From Streptomyces orinoci (GTDB taxonomy: Bacteria > Actinomycetota > Actinomycetes > Streptomycetales > Streptomycetaceae), in NCBI RefSeq assembly GCF_003121295.1, contig NZ_PHNC01000016.1:1-64000 (forward strand): DNA of 64,000 nt. Reading direction: 5' to 3'. Positions within the stretch are counted from its first letter, which is position 1. The number at the start of each line of letters is the position of its first letter. The translations under genes and the position numbers were made by a program. Positions 47,026 through 54,848 of the stretch are shown one piece after another. The notes beneath the pieces are model-generated. The model had not been told where the DNA came from. It did no database searches and saw only the letters and a program-made list of their open reading frames with translations.

Positions 47026-47502
47026 GTGAACCCCTGGCTGCTTGCGGCGATCATCCTCGTGTTGGTGATCGCGGTGGTGATCAAGCGGTTGATCGGTGAA
47101 CCAATCAATGTGCGTGACCTGTTCGCGCCGCCGGTGGTGCTCATCATCATCGGCTGCGTCTCCCTCGCCAAGATGAAGGATGTGACCAACACCGATCTCG
47201 GCTGGGTCATCGGGGGCTCGATCCTCGGTATGGCGCTGGGCGCCTACCGTGGTACCACCATCCAGATCTCCGAGAAGCAGGGGTATCTCTATCAGCGCTA
47301 CACCGGGAAGACGTTCCTGGCCGTGGTCGGAACTCTGGTGATTATGGCGGCCTTCGGCTTCCTGGCGGTGAAGATGGGCATGCACGAAAACGCGCGGCCG
47401 GTCCAACTGTCCATCGGCGTCAGCTTCCTCGGCGAATCCCTGGTCGTGGGGCGGCGCGGCCTCGCCACGGGGATTCCCTTCGCGCCCGAACGCCGCCGCT
47501 GA
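47026..47502 (+). CDS. DUF1453/CcdC-like small integral membrane protein, second copy
   Basis: This 158-residue protein has hydrophobic segments at about 3-20, 36-50, 62-78 and 104-120, and a polar loop reading EKQGYLYQRYTGK. It starts at GTG with a modest GGGCGG upstream. Overall it parallels the 37894-38457 protein: an N-terminal helix, a short basic linker with R/K and F/L, two helices, a polar loop, then further hydrophobic segments. The family has no established biochemical role. It is the first gene rightward of the regulatory intergenic region and is followed by galE after 160 bp. Confidence 0.65.
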   Translation: MNPWLLAAIILVLVIAVVIKRLIGEPINVRDLFAPPVVLIIIGCVSLAKMKDVTNTDLGWVIGGSILGMALGAYRGTTIQISEKQGYLYQRYTGKTFLAVVGTLVIMAAFGFLAVKMGMHENARPVQLSIGVSFLGESLVVGRRGLATGIPFAPERRR

Positions 47503-47662
47503 GCGAGCCGTTCAGGGACCCGGCGTGCCTGGGCCCATGGGGCCCGGGCCGCACCCGGTGGGCTGCACATCTCGGCCCGGTGCGGCCAACCGCACTTGCA
47601 CGGTCAGCCTGACCGGCGATCACACACTCGTCGTTCTGCAAACTTCCGGAAAGAGATTGAAC

Positions 47663-48658
47663 GTGTCCGTTCTTATCGCCGGCGGGGCCGGCTACATCGG
47701 AAGCACGGTGGTGTCGGCGTGCCTGGACGAGGGCATCACCCCCGTCATTGTGGACAGTCTGGTCCGAGGGCGCCGAGAGTTCACCGACGGCCGGGTGTTC
47801 TACGAAGGGGACATATCTGACGGAACATTGATCGACCGGATCTTCGCGGAGCACCCGGACATCACAGCGGTGGTGCACTGCGCGGCACTCATCCTCGTTC
47901 CGGAGTCCGTCGAGGACCCCCTTGGTTACTACAAGGCGAACGTCGCCAAGAGTCTGGACTTCGTCAGCCATCTGAGCCGCAATGGCTGTGACCGCCTGAT
48001 CTTCAGCTCCTCCGGTTCCATTTACCGGGCCGAGGACGGCTCCCCTGTCGATGAGGACTCCCCGCTGGCGCCGCAGAGTCCGTACGCCCGGACCAAGGCC
48101 CACTGCGAGGAGATGTTCGCGGACATCGCCGCCGCCGGGCAGATGCGCGTCCTGTCCCTGCGGTACTTCAACCCCATAGGCGCCGACCCCAAGATGAGGA
48201 CCGGGCTCCAGCTCAAGCGACCCAGCCACGCCCTGGGCAAGATGATCCTGGCCCACCGGGAAGGCACGCCCTTCCCCGTCACCGGCACCAACTACCCCAC
48301 CCGCGATGGGTCGGGTATCCGGGACTATGTGCATGTCTGGGATCTCGCCGCCGCCCATATCGCGGCGATCAACAAGTTCGACTCCCTGCTCACGAAGTCG
48401 GCGCCGTCGCTGGCGATCAACTTGGGCACCGGCTCCGGCACCACCGTCCGCGAACTCTGCGCTGCCTTCAACAAGGTAGTCGACACTCCGCTGGCCACCA
48501 TCGACACCGAGCCCCGTCCCGGTGATGTAGCCGGGGTCTACACCAGAAGCGATCGTGCCCAGCGGCTGCTGGGATGGACACCGCAGTACTCCCTCGAAGA
48601 GGGGATCCGTGCCTCTCTGGACTGGATTCCCGTGCGCGACGCGATGCTGGAGGACTGA
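47663..48658 (+). CDS. galE: UDP-glucose 4-epimerase-like NAD-dependent epimerase
   Basis: This 331-residue protein of the extended short-chain dehydrogenase family has GGAGYIGS (residues 7-14) for NAD binding, Ser in FSSSGSIY and the YxxxK pair Tyr141/Lys145. RYFNPIGA and the C-terminal LGWTPQYSLEEGI segment are typical of GalE. The GTG at 47663 is chosen because the protein then begins directly with the nucleotide-binding strand (MSVLIAGG) and GGAAAGAGA precedes it; the longer open frame upstream has no family similarity. It interconverts UDP-hexose epimers, probably UDP-Glc/UDP-Gal, and could supply a donor for the glycosyltransferase at 38501 or cell-envelope sugars. Substrate (Glc or GlcNAc) cannot be fixed from sequence. 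Confidence 0.85.
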   Translation: MSVLIAGGAGYIGSTVVSACLDEGITPVIVDSLVRGRREFTDGRVFYEGDISDGTLIDRIFAEHPDITAVVHCAALILVPESVEDPLGYYKANVAKSLDFVSHLSRNGCDRLIFSSSGSIYRAEDGSPVDEDSPLAPQSPYARTKAHCEEMFADIAAAGQMRVLSLRYFNPIGADPKMRTGLQLKRPSHALGKMILAHREGTPFPVTGTNYPTRDGSGIRDYVHVWDLAAAHIAAINKFDSLLTKSAPSLAINLGTGSGTTVRELCAAFNKVVDTPLATIDTEPRPGDVAGVYTRSDRAQRLLGWTPQYSLEEGIRASLDWIPVRDAMLED

Positions 48659-48747
48659 TTACGCATCCGGTTGCTTGCCGTACCGAACAAGCACCTGCTA
48701 CCCGGCTGTCGCGGGCCGGCCGGGTACGGGGCGGCGATGAACGGGCA

Positions 48748-48776
48748 ACGGGCCGGGGAGATGACCCCCGGCCCGT
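48748..48776. terminator. bidirectional terminator between galE and the RVHF peptide gene
   Basis: A perfect 11-bp inverted repeat (ACGGGCCGGGG / CCCCGGCCCGT) with a 7-nt loop lies between the converging genes at 47663-48658 (+) and 48796-48981 (-). Confidence 0.8.
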
Positions 48777-48795
48777 AGGGGTCGCTGCGGTCCGG

Positions 48796-48981
48796 TCAGA
48801 AGTGCACCCGGTCCGGCGTGGAGAAGTGCACCCGGTCGGGACCGGAGTTCACCTGGTTCGCGGTGAAGTGCACCCGGGTGGGCTGCTGTTCGGCCAGGGC
48901 CGGGGTGCCGGTGGTGAGCAGGGTGCCCACCACCAGGGCGGCGGTGGCGGCAACGGCGGGCAGGGCGAATCGGCGTTTCAT
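48796..48981 (-). CDS. small secreted peptide with RVHF repeats, function unknown
   Basis: This 61-residue product has a clear Sec signal peptide: MKRR, a hydrophobic run, then TPALA followed by EQ, giving predicted cleavage after Ala30. The mature 31 residues contain three copies of a P-(T/D)-RVHF unit (residues 34-39, 48-53, 56-61), the last forming the exact C-terminus. The DNA repeat GAAGTGCACCCGG underlies the units. AAGGAG eight bases before the ATG makes it a convincing gene despite its size. A terminator faces its 3' end. There is no cysteine and no family is recognised. It could be an extracellular peptide signal, a metal-binding peptide (one His per unit) or a cell-wall peptide; none of these is shown. 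Confidence 0.75.
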   Translation of the reverse strand: MKRRFALPAVAATAALVVGTLLTTGTPALAEQQPTRVHFTANQVNSGPDRVHFSTPDRVHF

Positions 48982-49105
48982 GGAAACGGCTCCTTCACGG
49001 TGTGGGCCGGGCTGTTCCCAGCGTGCCCGGCACGGCGGTGAACTGTCGTCAGCCGCGGGCGGTAACCGGGCGCCGCGCTTGCTCCAACTGCCGTGGTAGA
49101 GCGGG

Positions 49106-50185
49106 TCATTCGCCGGTACGGGCGGCGGGGATCCGCTGGTGCGGGATCAGCGCCTCGGTGCTTCCGCGCAGCGAAACGGTGCGTTCCGGGGCGGGTATCC
49201 GGATGCCCTCGGCCCGGAAGCGCCGGTGCAGACGCTTGATGAACTCATGCTTGATGCGGTACTTCTCGCTGAACTCGGCGACGCCGAGGATCACCGTGAA
49301 GCCGATCCTGTTGTCCCCGAAGGTGTGGAACCGCACGGCGGGCTCATGGTCGGGGACGGCACCGGCCACATCCTTCATCACTTCCCCGGCCACCTCGATG
49401 GTGATCCGTTCCACCTGCTCCAGGTCGCTGTCATAGGCGACGCCCACCTGCACCGTGACCGACAACTTCTGTTCCGGCTGGCTGAAGTTGGTCATATTGG
49501 TGCCGGCCAGCTTCCCGTTGGGGATGATGACCAGGTTCTTGGAGAGCTGTTCCACCACCGTGTTGCGCCAGTTGATGTCCACGACATAGCCCTCCTCCCC
49601 GCTGCTCAGCCGGATGTAGTCGCCCGGCTGCACAGTCCTGGAGACCAGGATGTGCACCCCGGCGAACAGGTTGGCCAGGGTGTCCTTCAGCGCCAGGGCG
49701 ATCGCCAGACCGCCCACCCCCAGGGCGGTGAGCAGCGGGGCGATGGAGATGCCCAGGGTCTGCAGGATGACCAGGGAGCCCACCGCCAGTACCGCGATGC
49801 GCGTGATGTTGACGAATATGGTGGCCGATCCGGCCACTCCGGAACGGGACTGGGCCACGGAATGGACCAGGCCGCCGATCACCCGTGCCGCGGTGAGGGT
49901 CACGATGAGGATGACCACCGCCGTCAGAGTCTGGTTGACGGCGTGTCCCATGGCGCGGGTCAGCGGCAGGGCGGAGGCCCCCGCCGCGGCGCCCGCGACA
50001 ACCGCGGCCCCCGGGGCGGAGGTGCGCAGCATGTCCACGATGATGTCGTCCCCGCTCCACCGGGTTCGGCGGGCCCGTTCGGCGAGCCAGCGCAGGATCA
50101 CCTTCAGCAGCAGGGCCGCGGCGAGGCCCGCCACCAGCGCGATGCCGGCGGCGATGAGATTGTGCAGGGTGGGGGAGTGGTTCAC
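49106..50185 (-). CDS. MscS-family mechanosensitive ion channel
   Basis: This 359-residue protein has an N-terminal membrane helix (about 10-30), two or three more helices (about 55-150), then the pore-lining MscS helix with small residues (LGVGGLAIALALKDTLANL, about 153-172) and the beta domain (GDYIRL, VVDINWRNT, IPNGKL). Conserved NGKLAGTNMTNFS supports the family. It starts at GTG with AGGGGGC upstream. Such channels open under osmotic down-shock in the cytoplasmic membrane. It sits 124 bp upstream of the RVHF peptide on the same strand, but the peptide has its own strong ribosome-binding site. Nothing ties it to the polyketide. Confidence 0.92.
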   Translation of the reverse strand: MNHSPTLHNLIAAGIALVAGLAAALLLKVILRWLAERARRTRWSGDDIIVDMLRTSAPGAAVVAGAAAGASALPLTRAMGHAVNQTLTAVVILIVTLTAARVIGGLVHSVAQSRSGVAGSATIFVNITRIAVLAVGSLVILQTLGISIAPLLTALGVGGLAIALALKDTLANLFAGVHILVSRTVQPGDYIRLSSGEEGYVVDINWRNTVVEQLSKNLVIIPNGKLAGTNMTNFSQPEQKLSVTVQVGVAYDSDLEQVERITIEVAGEVMKDVAGAVPDHEPAVRFHTFGDNRIGFTVILGVAEFSEKYRIKHEFIKRLHRRFRAEGIRIPAPERTVSLRGSTEALIPHQRIPAARTGE

Positions 50186-50316
50186 CGGCTGCCCCCTGCG
50201 GGATGGGGGCTCACCGGTCGTGAGTAGTCGTCAGCGGAGAAATGGGGCGTCAACTTTCACCTTGCCTGGAATGACTCTGCGCGGGGGGTTGGCCCGGCGC
50301 GAGTGATCATCCTGCC

Positions 50317-51759
50317 TTATGGCCGGGGCGGCCCGGCATCCGGCGTTCCCCGGCCGGCGGCCATCAGCCGCGCCAGGATCGCCATGGCCTGGTCGATGCC
50401 ATGGGGGGTGATATTGCCGTAGCCCAGCACCAGCGCACCGGGCCGCCCGGCGGGAGTCAGCCGGTAGCGGGTGACGGAGTCCAGGGCGATGCCCTCGGCG
50501 GCGGACCGGCGGACGAGGGCGTCCGCGTCCTGGCCTTCGGGCAGGGCGGCGAGGGTCTGCACCCCGGCCGGGACACCGGTCAGCCGCAGGGGCACGCCAT
50601 AGCGGTGGACCGCCGCCTGGAGCGCCTCGCGCCGCGCCTTGTAGCGGGTCCGGCTCTGCCGGATGTGCCGGTCGTAGGCACCACTGCCGATCAGCTCGGT
50701 GAGGGCGAGCTGGTCCAGCGCGGCGGTGCCGTGGTCGGTCAGGAACTTCCCCGCGGTCAGCGGTTCCACCAGGGCGGACGGGGCCACCAGCCACCCCAGG
50801 CGCAGGGCCGGTGAGAGCGCCTTGCTGGTGGAGCCGAGATAGACCACCGAGTCGGGGGCCAGCCCCTGCAGGGCGCCGATCGCCCGGCGGTCGAAGCGGA
50901 ACTCCCCGTCGTAGTCGTCCTCCAGCACCAGGGCGCCGGTGCGGCCCGCCCAGGCGAGCAGCGCCTCACGCCGGTGGGGCGCCAGCACGGCTCCGGTGGG
51001 GAACTGGTGGGCGGGAGTGGTCAGTACGGCATCGGCACCGCCGCCGGGGAGTGCCGCCACGACCAGGCCCTCGGCATCGACCGGTACCGGTATGGGCGTC
51101 AGCCCGGCGCGGCGGATGACCGGGGCCCGGTGCGGCAGGCCGGGGTCTTCCAGGGCCACGGTTCTGGCGCCGGCGGCGTACAGCGTCCGGCAGAGCAGGT
51201 CCAGCCCCTGGGTGAACCCGGAGCAGATCAGGGTGGTTTCGGGGGTGGCGGCCACACCGCGTACCCGGGTGAGGTACCCGGCGACCGCCTGGCGCAGCCG
51301 GGGATGACCCGCCGCATGGGGGTAGCCGAGATCCGCATCGGAGGCGCCACCGAGGGCCGACTGCCAGGCGCGGCGCCACTGTTGGCGGGGGAAGTGGGCG
51401 AGCGATGGAACGCCGGGGCGCAAGTCCCAGCGCGGTGACCGGGGTTCGCTCCCCTCGGCGGCCGTGCGGGCGGGACCGGTGGCCGGGGGCAGGTCACAGA
51501 CCCAGGTGCCGGACCCGGCGCGGGCGGTCAGATAGCCCTCGGCCGTGAGCTGGTCGTACACATCCACCACCAGCCGCCGGGAGACCCCCAGATCGGCGGC
51601 GAGAACCCGGCTGGCCGGCAGCCGCTGGCCGGGCGCCAGCCGGCCGGAACGGACGGCGGTGCGGAGCGCGGACCCCAGCTGCACCCACAGTGGTTCGTCC
51701 GCCTCCGGCGACAGTGCGACCAGGATCTCCGGCCCGGAAGTGGTACCCGAATCAGCCAT
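50317..51759 (-). CDS. MocR/PdxR-type GntR regulator with aminotransferase domain
   Basis: This 480-residue protein has a GntR winged helix at about 22-90 (PLWVQLGSALR, LPASRVLAADLGVSRRLV) fused to a fold-type I aminotransferase domain at about 115-470. The PLP lysine is Lys313 in GSTSKALSP, and LEDDYDGEFRF is present. MocR proteins use PLP or aldimine ligands to control divergent genes. The ATG at 51759 has no clear Shine-Dalgarno sequence; a TATGGT box eight bases upstream would fit a leaderless transcript. It is divergent from the DoxX and cupin genes (124-bp gap), its most likely targets along with itself. Confidence 0.92.
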   Translation of the reverse strand: MADSGTTSGPEILVALSPEADEPLWVQLGSALRTAVRSGRLAPGQRLPASRVLAADLGVSRRLVVDVYDQLTAEGYLTARAGSGTWVCDLPPATGPARTAAEGSEPRSPRWDLRPGVPSLAHFPRQQWRRAWQSALGGASDADLGYPHAAGHPRLRQAVAGYLTRVRGVAATPETTLICSGFTQGLDLLCRTLYAAGARTVALEDPGLPHRAPVIRRAGLTPIPVPVDAEGLVVAALPGGGADAVLTTPAHQFPTGAVLAPHRREALLAWAGRTGALVLEDDYDGEFRFDRRAIGALQGLAPDSVVYLGSTSKALSPALRLGWLVAPSALVEPLTAGKFLTDHGTAALDQLALTELIGSGAYDRHIRQSRTRYKARREALQAAVHRYGVPLRLTGVPAGVQTLAALPEGQDADALVRRSAAEGIALDSVTRYRLTPAGRPGALVLGYGNITPHGIDQAMAILARLMAAGRGTPDAGPPRP

Positions 51760-51883
51760 GGAATTGGACCATACCCGGGATCCGCTGTCCTCCTACCGTT
51801 GGCCCCGTGATCAACAGCGGTCGCCGGTGCGGCATTTCACGGCACTTCACCGGCGGCGGGTACGGACGGAAGGGGCGGCCTCG

Positions 51884-52375
51884 ATGCCCATGACCCCGTG
51901 GGGCGGCCCGCGGCAGCGGACGCACCGCTCGGGCGACGACCGGCGGGCATGGGTGGTTGCCGCGCTCTTCGCCCGCCTGGCGCTGTCGGCGGGCTTCCTG
52001 TCGGCGGTCGCCGACCGGTACGGCCTGTGGGGCGCGCCCGGAACCGGCCGGGTGGCATGGGGCAACTACCACCGCTACCTGGCCTATGTCCAGGTGCTCG
52101 CCCCCTATCTGCCCCATGGGTGCGTCGGCCCGGCGGGCGGGGCGGCGACCGCGGCCGAGGCGGTTCTGGGGGTCACCCTGCTGCTCGGGGTGGCGGTACG
52201 GATCTCGGCCTGGGCGAGTGCGGGCGTACTGCTCACCTTCGCCCTGTCGATGTTCCTCTTCTCCGGGCCCGAAGCACCGTTGAACGCCTCGGTGTTCAGC
52301 GCCTCCGGCCTCGCCCTGCTCCTGGCGCTGGCCCCGCCCGGCGTGTACCGGCTCACCCTGGACCGACGACCGTGA
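51884..52375 (+). CDS. DoxX-family integral membrane protein
   Basis: This 163-residue protein has four hydrophobic segments (about 24-42, 65-80, 86-112, 130-150) and the DoxX-like features of an N-terminal ARLALSAGFLSAV helix and a conserved aromatic loop. The ATG at 51884 is chosen with GGAAGGGG upstream; an open frame extends back over the MocR gene but is antisense to it. Members are associated with redox or thiol-stress complexes, though function here is unproven. A cupin gene follows after 48 bp, so the two are probably an operon facing the MocR regulator. Confidence 0.7.
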   Translation: MPMTPWGGPRQRTHRSGDDRRAWVVAALFARLALSAGFLSAVADRYGLWGAPGTGRVAWGNYHRYLAYVQVLAPYLPHGCVGPAGGAATAAEAVLGVTLLLGVAVRISAWASAGVLLTFALSMFLFSGPEAPLNASVFSASGLALLLALAPPGVYRLTLDRRP

Positions 52376-52423
52376 AACGACGCCCGGGAACGACGCCCGG
52401 GAATACAACGAAAGGGAATCCGG

Positions 52424-52885
52424 ATGACTGAAGACCGCTTCTTCCTGCTGGACCAAGGGGAGGCGCGACCGGGCAGGATCCCGGTGCCGCCCGCGTTCAG
52501 CGTCAAGGCCCGTACCGAGGACACCGAGGGGCGCTTCTCGCTGCTGGAGGTCACGGTGGCGCAGCCCATCCCGCGGCATACGCACCAGGTGGCCGATGAG
52601 TGCGTCTATGTGCTGGAGGGCGAACTGGAGGTGGAGTTCCAGGGAACCGTCCACACCATGACCAAGGGACAGTTCGTCCTGCTGCCGAAGGGGGTGCCGC
52701 ACGCACTGCGGCCGGGCTCCGGTCCGCCGCCCCGGGTGATCCAGGTCTCCTCGCCCGGCGGCTGGGAGTGCGTGGTGGAGGCCCTGATCGAGCACCGGGC
52801 CGAGGTGAGCCGGGCGGGACGGCTCGACCCGGCCGCGCTCAACCGCTATACGCGCCGGTACCAGGTCGTTTACGAGGAGGACTGA
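52424..52885 (+). CDS. cupin-domain protein
   Basis: This 153-residue single-domain cupin has motif 1 PRHTHQVADECVYVLEGELEV, with metal-type His, His and Glu residues. Motif 2 (PKGVPHAL) supplies the second-strand His. AAGGG precedes the ATG by eight bases. The C-terminal 45 residues are helical and charged. Cupins of this kind are often small-molecule-binding or dioxygenase-like enzymes; the substrate cannot be inferred. It is in the likely MocR-controlled pair with the DoxX gene. Confidence 0.82.
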   Translation: MTEDRFFLLDQGEARPGRIPVPPAFSVKARTEDTEGRFSLLEVTVAQPIPRHTHQVADECVYVLEGELEVEFQGTVHTMTKGQFVLLPKGVPHALRPGSGPPPRVIQVSSPGGWECVVEALIEHRAEVSRAGRLDPAALNRYTRRYQVVYEED

Positions 52886-52976
52886 CAGTCCCTTCGCCGC
52901 GCGGACAAGTGTCTTCCGGCCCCGGGCGCAACACCCTATGGTGAGCCGTCACTTGTGTCCGACCGGAAGGGAACCC

Positions 52977-53933
52977 ATGGTGCCCAGGACCAGGTTCATC
53001 CGGCAGGCCGCCACGCTGGCCGCCGCCCTGCTGCTCTCCGCCGGGACCGCTCCCGCCGCCTTCGCCGGCAACGCCCCGCCGCCCGGGGCCAGTCCGGCCG
53101 CCGTCCGGCTCGACGCCTACTGGACCCCGGCCCGGATGGCGGCCGCCCGGCCCGCCGACACCAAGGGCTCCGAGATCACCCCACGGGTGGACGGGCCGCG
53201 GCCGGGCGAGTACATACCGCCCAGCCGGAGCTTCGACGGCATACCGCAGGCCGGCACCTTCTTCTGGACCGACGCCAAGGGCACCGGGCGCACCTGCAGT
53301 GGTTCCGTGGTCCGCAGCCCCGGCCGCGATCTGGTGCTCAGCGCCGGGCACTGCCTCAACGGCTACTCCGGGACCTCGCCCAGACGCCATCTGGGCTTTG
53401 TGCCCCAATACCACGACGGGGCAAAGCCCTTCGGCATCTTCCCGGTCAAGAACAACGGGGTCTATGTGGCGCAGGAGTACTACGACCTGGGGGCGCACGC
53501 CGGCGCCAGGTATGACTTCGGCTTCGCGGTCACCGAACGCAATGAGCACGGCGCCCTGCTGCAGGACGCCACCGGAGGAGTGCAACTGCTCACCGGCACC
53601 GGGTACTTCCACGCCCCGGTGCGCATGATCGGTTATCCGGGGGGCGCTCCCAAGCCGCTGGAGTGCTGGAGCATCACCACCAGATGGGCCAGTGATGATC
53701 CGGCCGACCCCGGCACCTTCCCCCGTATCGCCTGTGACGGCTTTGTGGGCGGCACCAGCGGCGGGCCCATGCTGATGCCCTGGCCCGGCGGCTGGGCGGT
53801 GATCGGGGTCATCGGCGGCTACCACACCGGCGGCAACACCCCGCAGATCTCCTACAGCGCCTGCTTCGGCGCCGCCACCCGCGCCCTGTACCGCGCGGCG
53901 GTCACCGGAGCGCCGCCCGCGGGCCCCCGATGA
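52977..53933 (+). CDS. secreted trypsin-like serine protease
   Basis: This 318-residue protein has a Sec signal peptide (RTRFIRQ, hydrophobic run, APAAFA with cleavage after Ala30), a propeptide-like segment and a chymotrypsin-fold catalytic domain. The probable triad is His125 (SAGHC), Asp180 (RYDFGFAV) and Ser261 (GGTSGGP). Cys107/Cys126 and Cys230/Cys253 could form disulfides. The ATG at 52977 is chosen with GGAAGGG five bases upstream; an earlier in-frame GTG-rich start would add residues ahead of the signal peptide. It stands alone between the cupin and uppS genes and is likely an extracellular nutrient or processing protease. Confidence 0.9.
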   Translation: MVPRTRFIRQAATLAAALLLSAGTAPAAFAGNAPPPGASPAAVRLDAYWTPARMAAARPADTKGSEITPRVDGPRPGEYIPPSRSFDGIPQAGTFFWTDAKGTGRTCSGSVVRSPGRDLVLSAGHCLNGYSGTSPRRHLGFVPQYHDGAKPFGIFPVKNNGVYVAQEYYDLGAHAGARYDFGFAVTERNEHGALLQDATGGVQLLTGTGYFHAPVRMIGYPGGAPKPLECWSITTRWASDDPADPGTFPRIACDGFVGGTSGGPMLMPWPGGWAVIGVIGGYHTGGNTPQISYSACFGAATRALYRAAVTGAPPAGPR

Positions 53934-54058
53934 CCGGCGTCCAACTCCCCTTGGTAGCCGGGAAGTTACCGGCCGCCACGGGGAGGGCGAACCGTCGCCC
54001 CTGCTAGAGTCGAGGGGAGATGTGCACAACTCGATAACAGATACGACGGAGAAGGTTT

Positions 54059-54841
54059 ATGAAGCTGCTCCCGCTGTTCCTCCGGCGGCCGATGGAGGCG
54101 GTGTACGAGCGCCGGCTGGCCAGCGGCCTGGTGGGGCTGCCCCGCCCCCAGCATGTGGGGATCATGCTTGACGGCAACCGGCGCTGGGCCCGGCAGGCGG
54201 GGCACACGGATATGCGGGAGGGATACCGGGCGGGCGGCGCCAAGGCCACCGAGTTCCTGGGCTGGTGCACTGCCGCGGGGATCGAGCATGTGACCCTCTT
54301 TATGCTCTCCGACGACAATCTGGGGCGCCCGGCCGAGCAGCTCGGCCCGCTGATCGAGACCATCGAGGAGACCGTCCGGGACATCGCGGCCCAGGACCGT
54401 CCCTGGGAGGTCCAGGTGATCGGCTCGCTCGACATGCTGCCCGGCGACAGCGCCCGGGTGCTCAAGGAGGCCGTCGCCGGGACGGCCGGGCGCGGCGGGC
54501 TCAAGGTGGATGTCGCGGTCGGCTATGGCGGCCGGCGGGAGATCGTCGATGCGGTGAAGAGGGCCTTCGAGGAACATATGGCGGGCGGCGGCGATCCGGC
54601 GGACCTGGTGGAGCGGTTCGACATCGAGGACATCTCCCGGCACTTGTACTCGCCGATCGCCGACCACACCGACTTCATCATCCGCACCTCCGGGGAGCAG
54701 CGGCTGTCCGGCTTCCTGCTCTGGCAGTCCGCCTACGCCGAAATGCACTGGGTGGACTGCTACTGGCCGGCGTTCCGTCATGTGGACTTCCTGCGGGCGC
54801 TGCGCTCCTATGCGAATCGTGAGCGCCGCTTCGGCAAATGA
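54059..54841 (+). CDS. uppS: cis-prenyl diphosphate synthase (isoprenyl transferase, UppS family)
   Basis: This 260-residue protein has the diagnostic DGNRRWA motif (Asp38 to Ala44), the FMLSDDNLGRP segment and the C-terminal RTSGEQRLSGFLLWQ region. It condenses isopentenyl diphosphate onto an allylic primer in cis to make polyprenyl diphosphate for cell-wall carriers or a shorter Z-product. GGAGAAGG precedes the ATG. Actinomycetes often have more than one copy, so this may not be the essential undecaprenyl enzyme. Its stop is seven bases from the convergent ABC gene, leaving no room for a terminator. Confidence 0.92.
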   Translation: MKLLPLFLRRPMEAVYERRLASGLVGLPRPQHVGIMLDGNRRWARQAGHTDMREGYRAGGAKATEFLGWCTAAGIEHVTLFMLSDDNLGRPAEQLGPLIETIEETVRDIAAQDRPWEVQVIGSLDMLPGDSARVLKEAVAGTAGRGGLKVDVAVGYGGRREIVDAVKRAFEEHMAGGGDPADLVERFDIEDISRHLYSPIADHTDFIIRTSGEQRLSGFLLWQSAYAEMHWVDCYWPAFRHVDFLRALRSYANRERRFGK

Positions 54842-54848
54842 CACCGGG

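Noticed and set aside
46528..47029. Overlapping open frames on both strands in the divergent intergenic region
   Set aside because: They overlap each other, have low-complexity or unrecognisable products and poor starts, and cover the repeat region that looks regulatory.
47525..47662. Longer GalE start at 47525
   Set aside because: It would add 46 residues of unrelated sequence ahead of the nucleotide-binding strand; the GTG at 47663 has a suitable ribosome-binding site.
48796..48900. CRISPR-like array from short repeats in the RVHF peptide gene
   Set aside because: Only three short imperfect repeats in a coding frame with a signal peptide; no spacers of even length and no cas genes.
51545..51883. 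N-terminal extension of the DoxX-family protein
   Set aside because: The extension is antisense to the MocR coding region. The ATG at 51884 has a good ribosome-binding site and gives a normal-length membrane protein.
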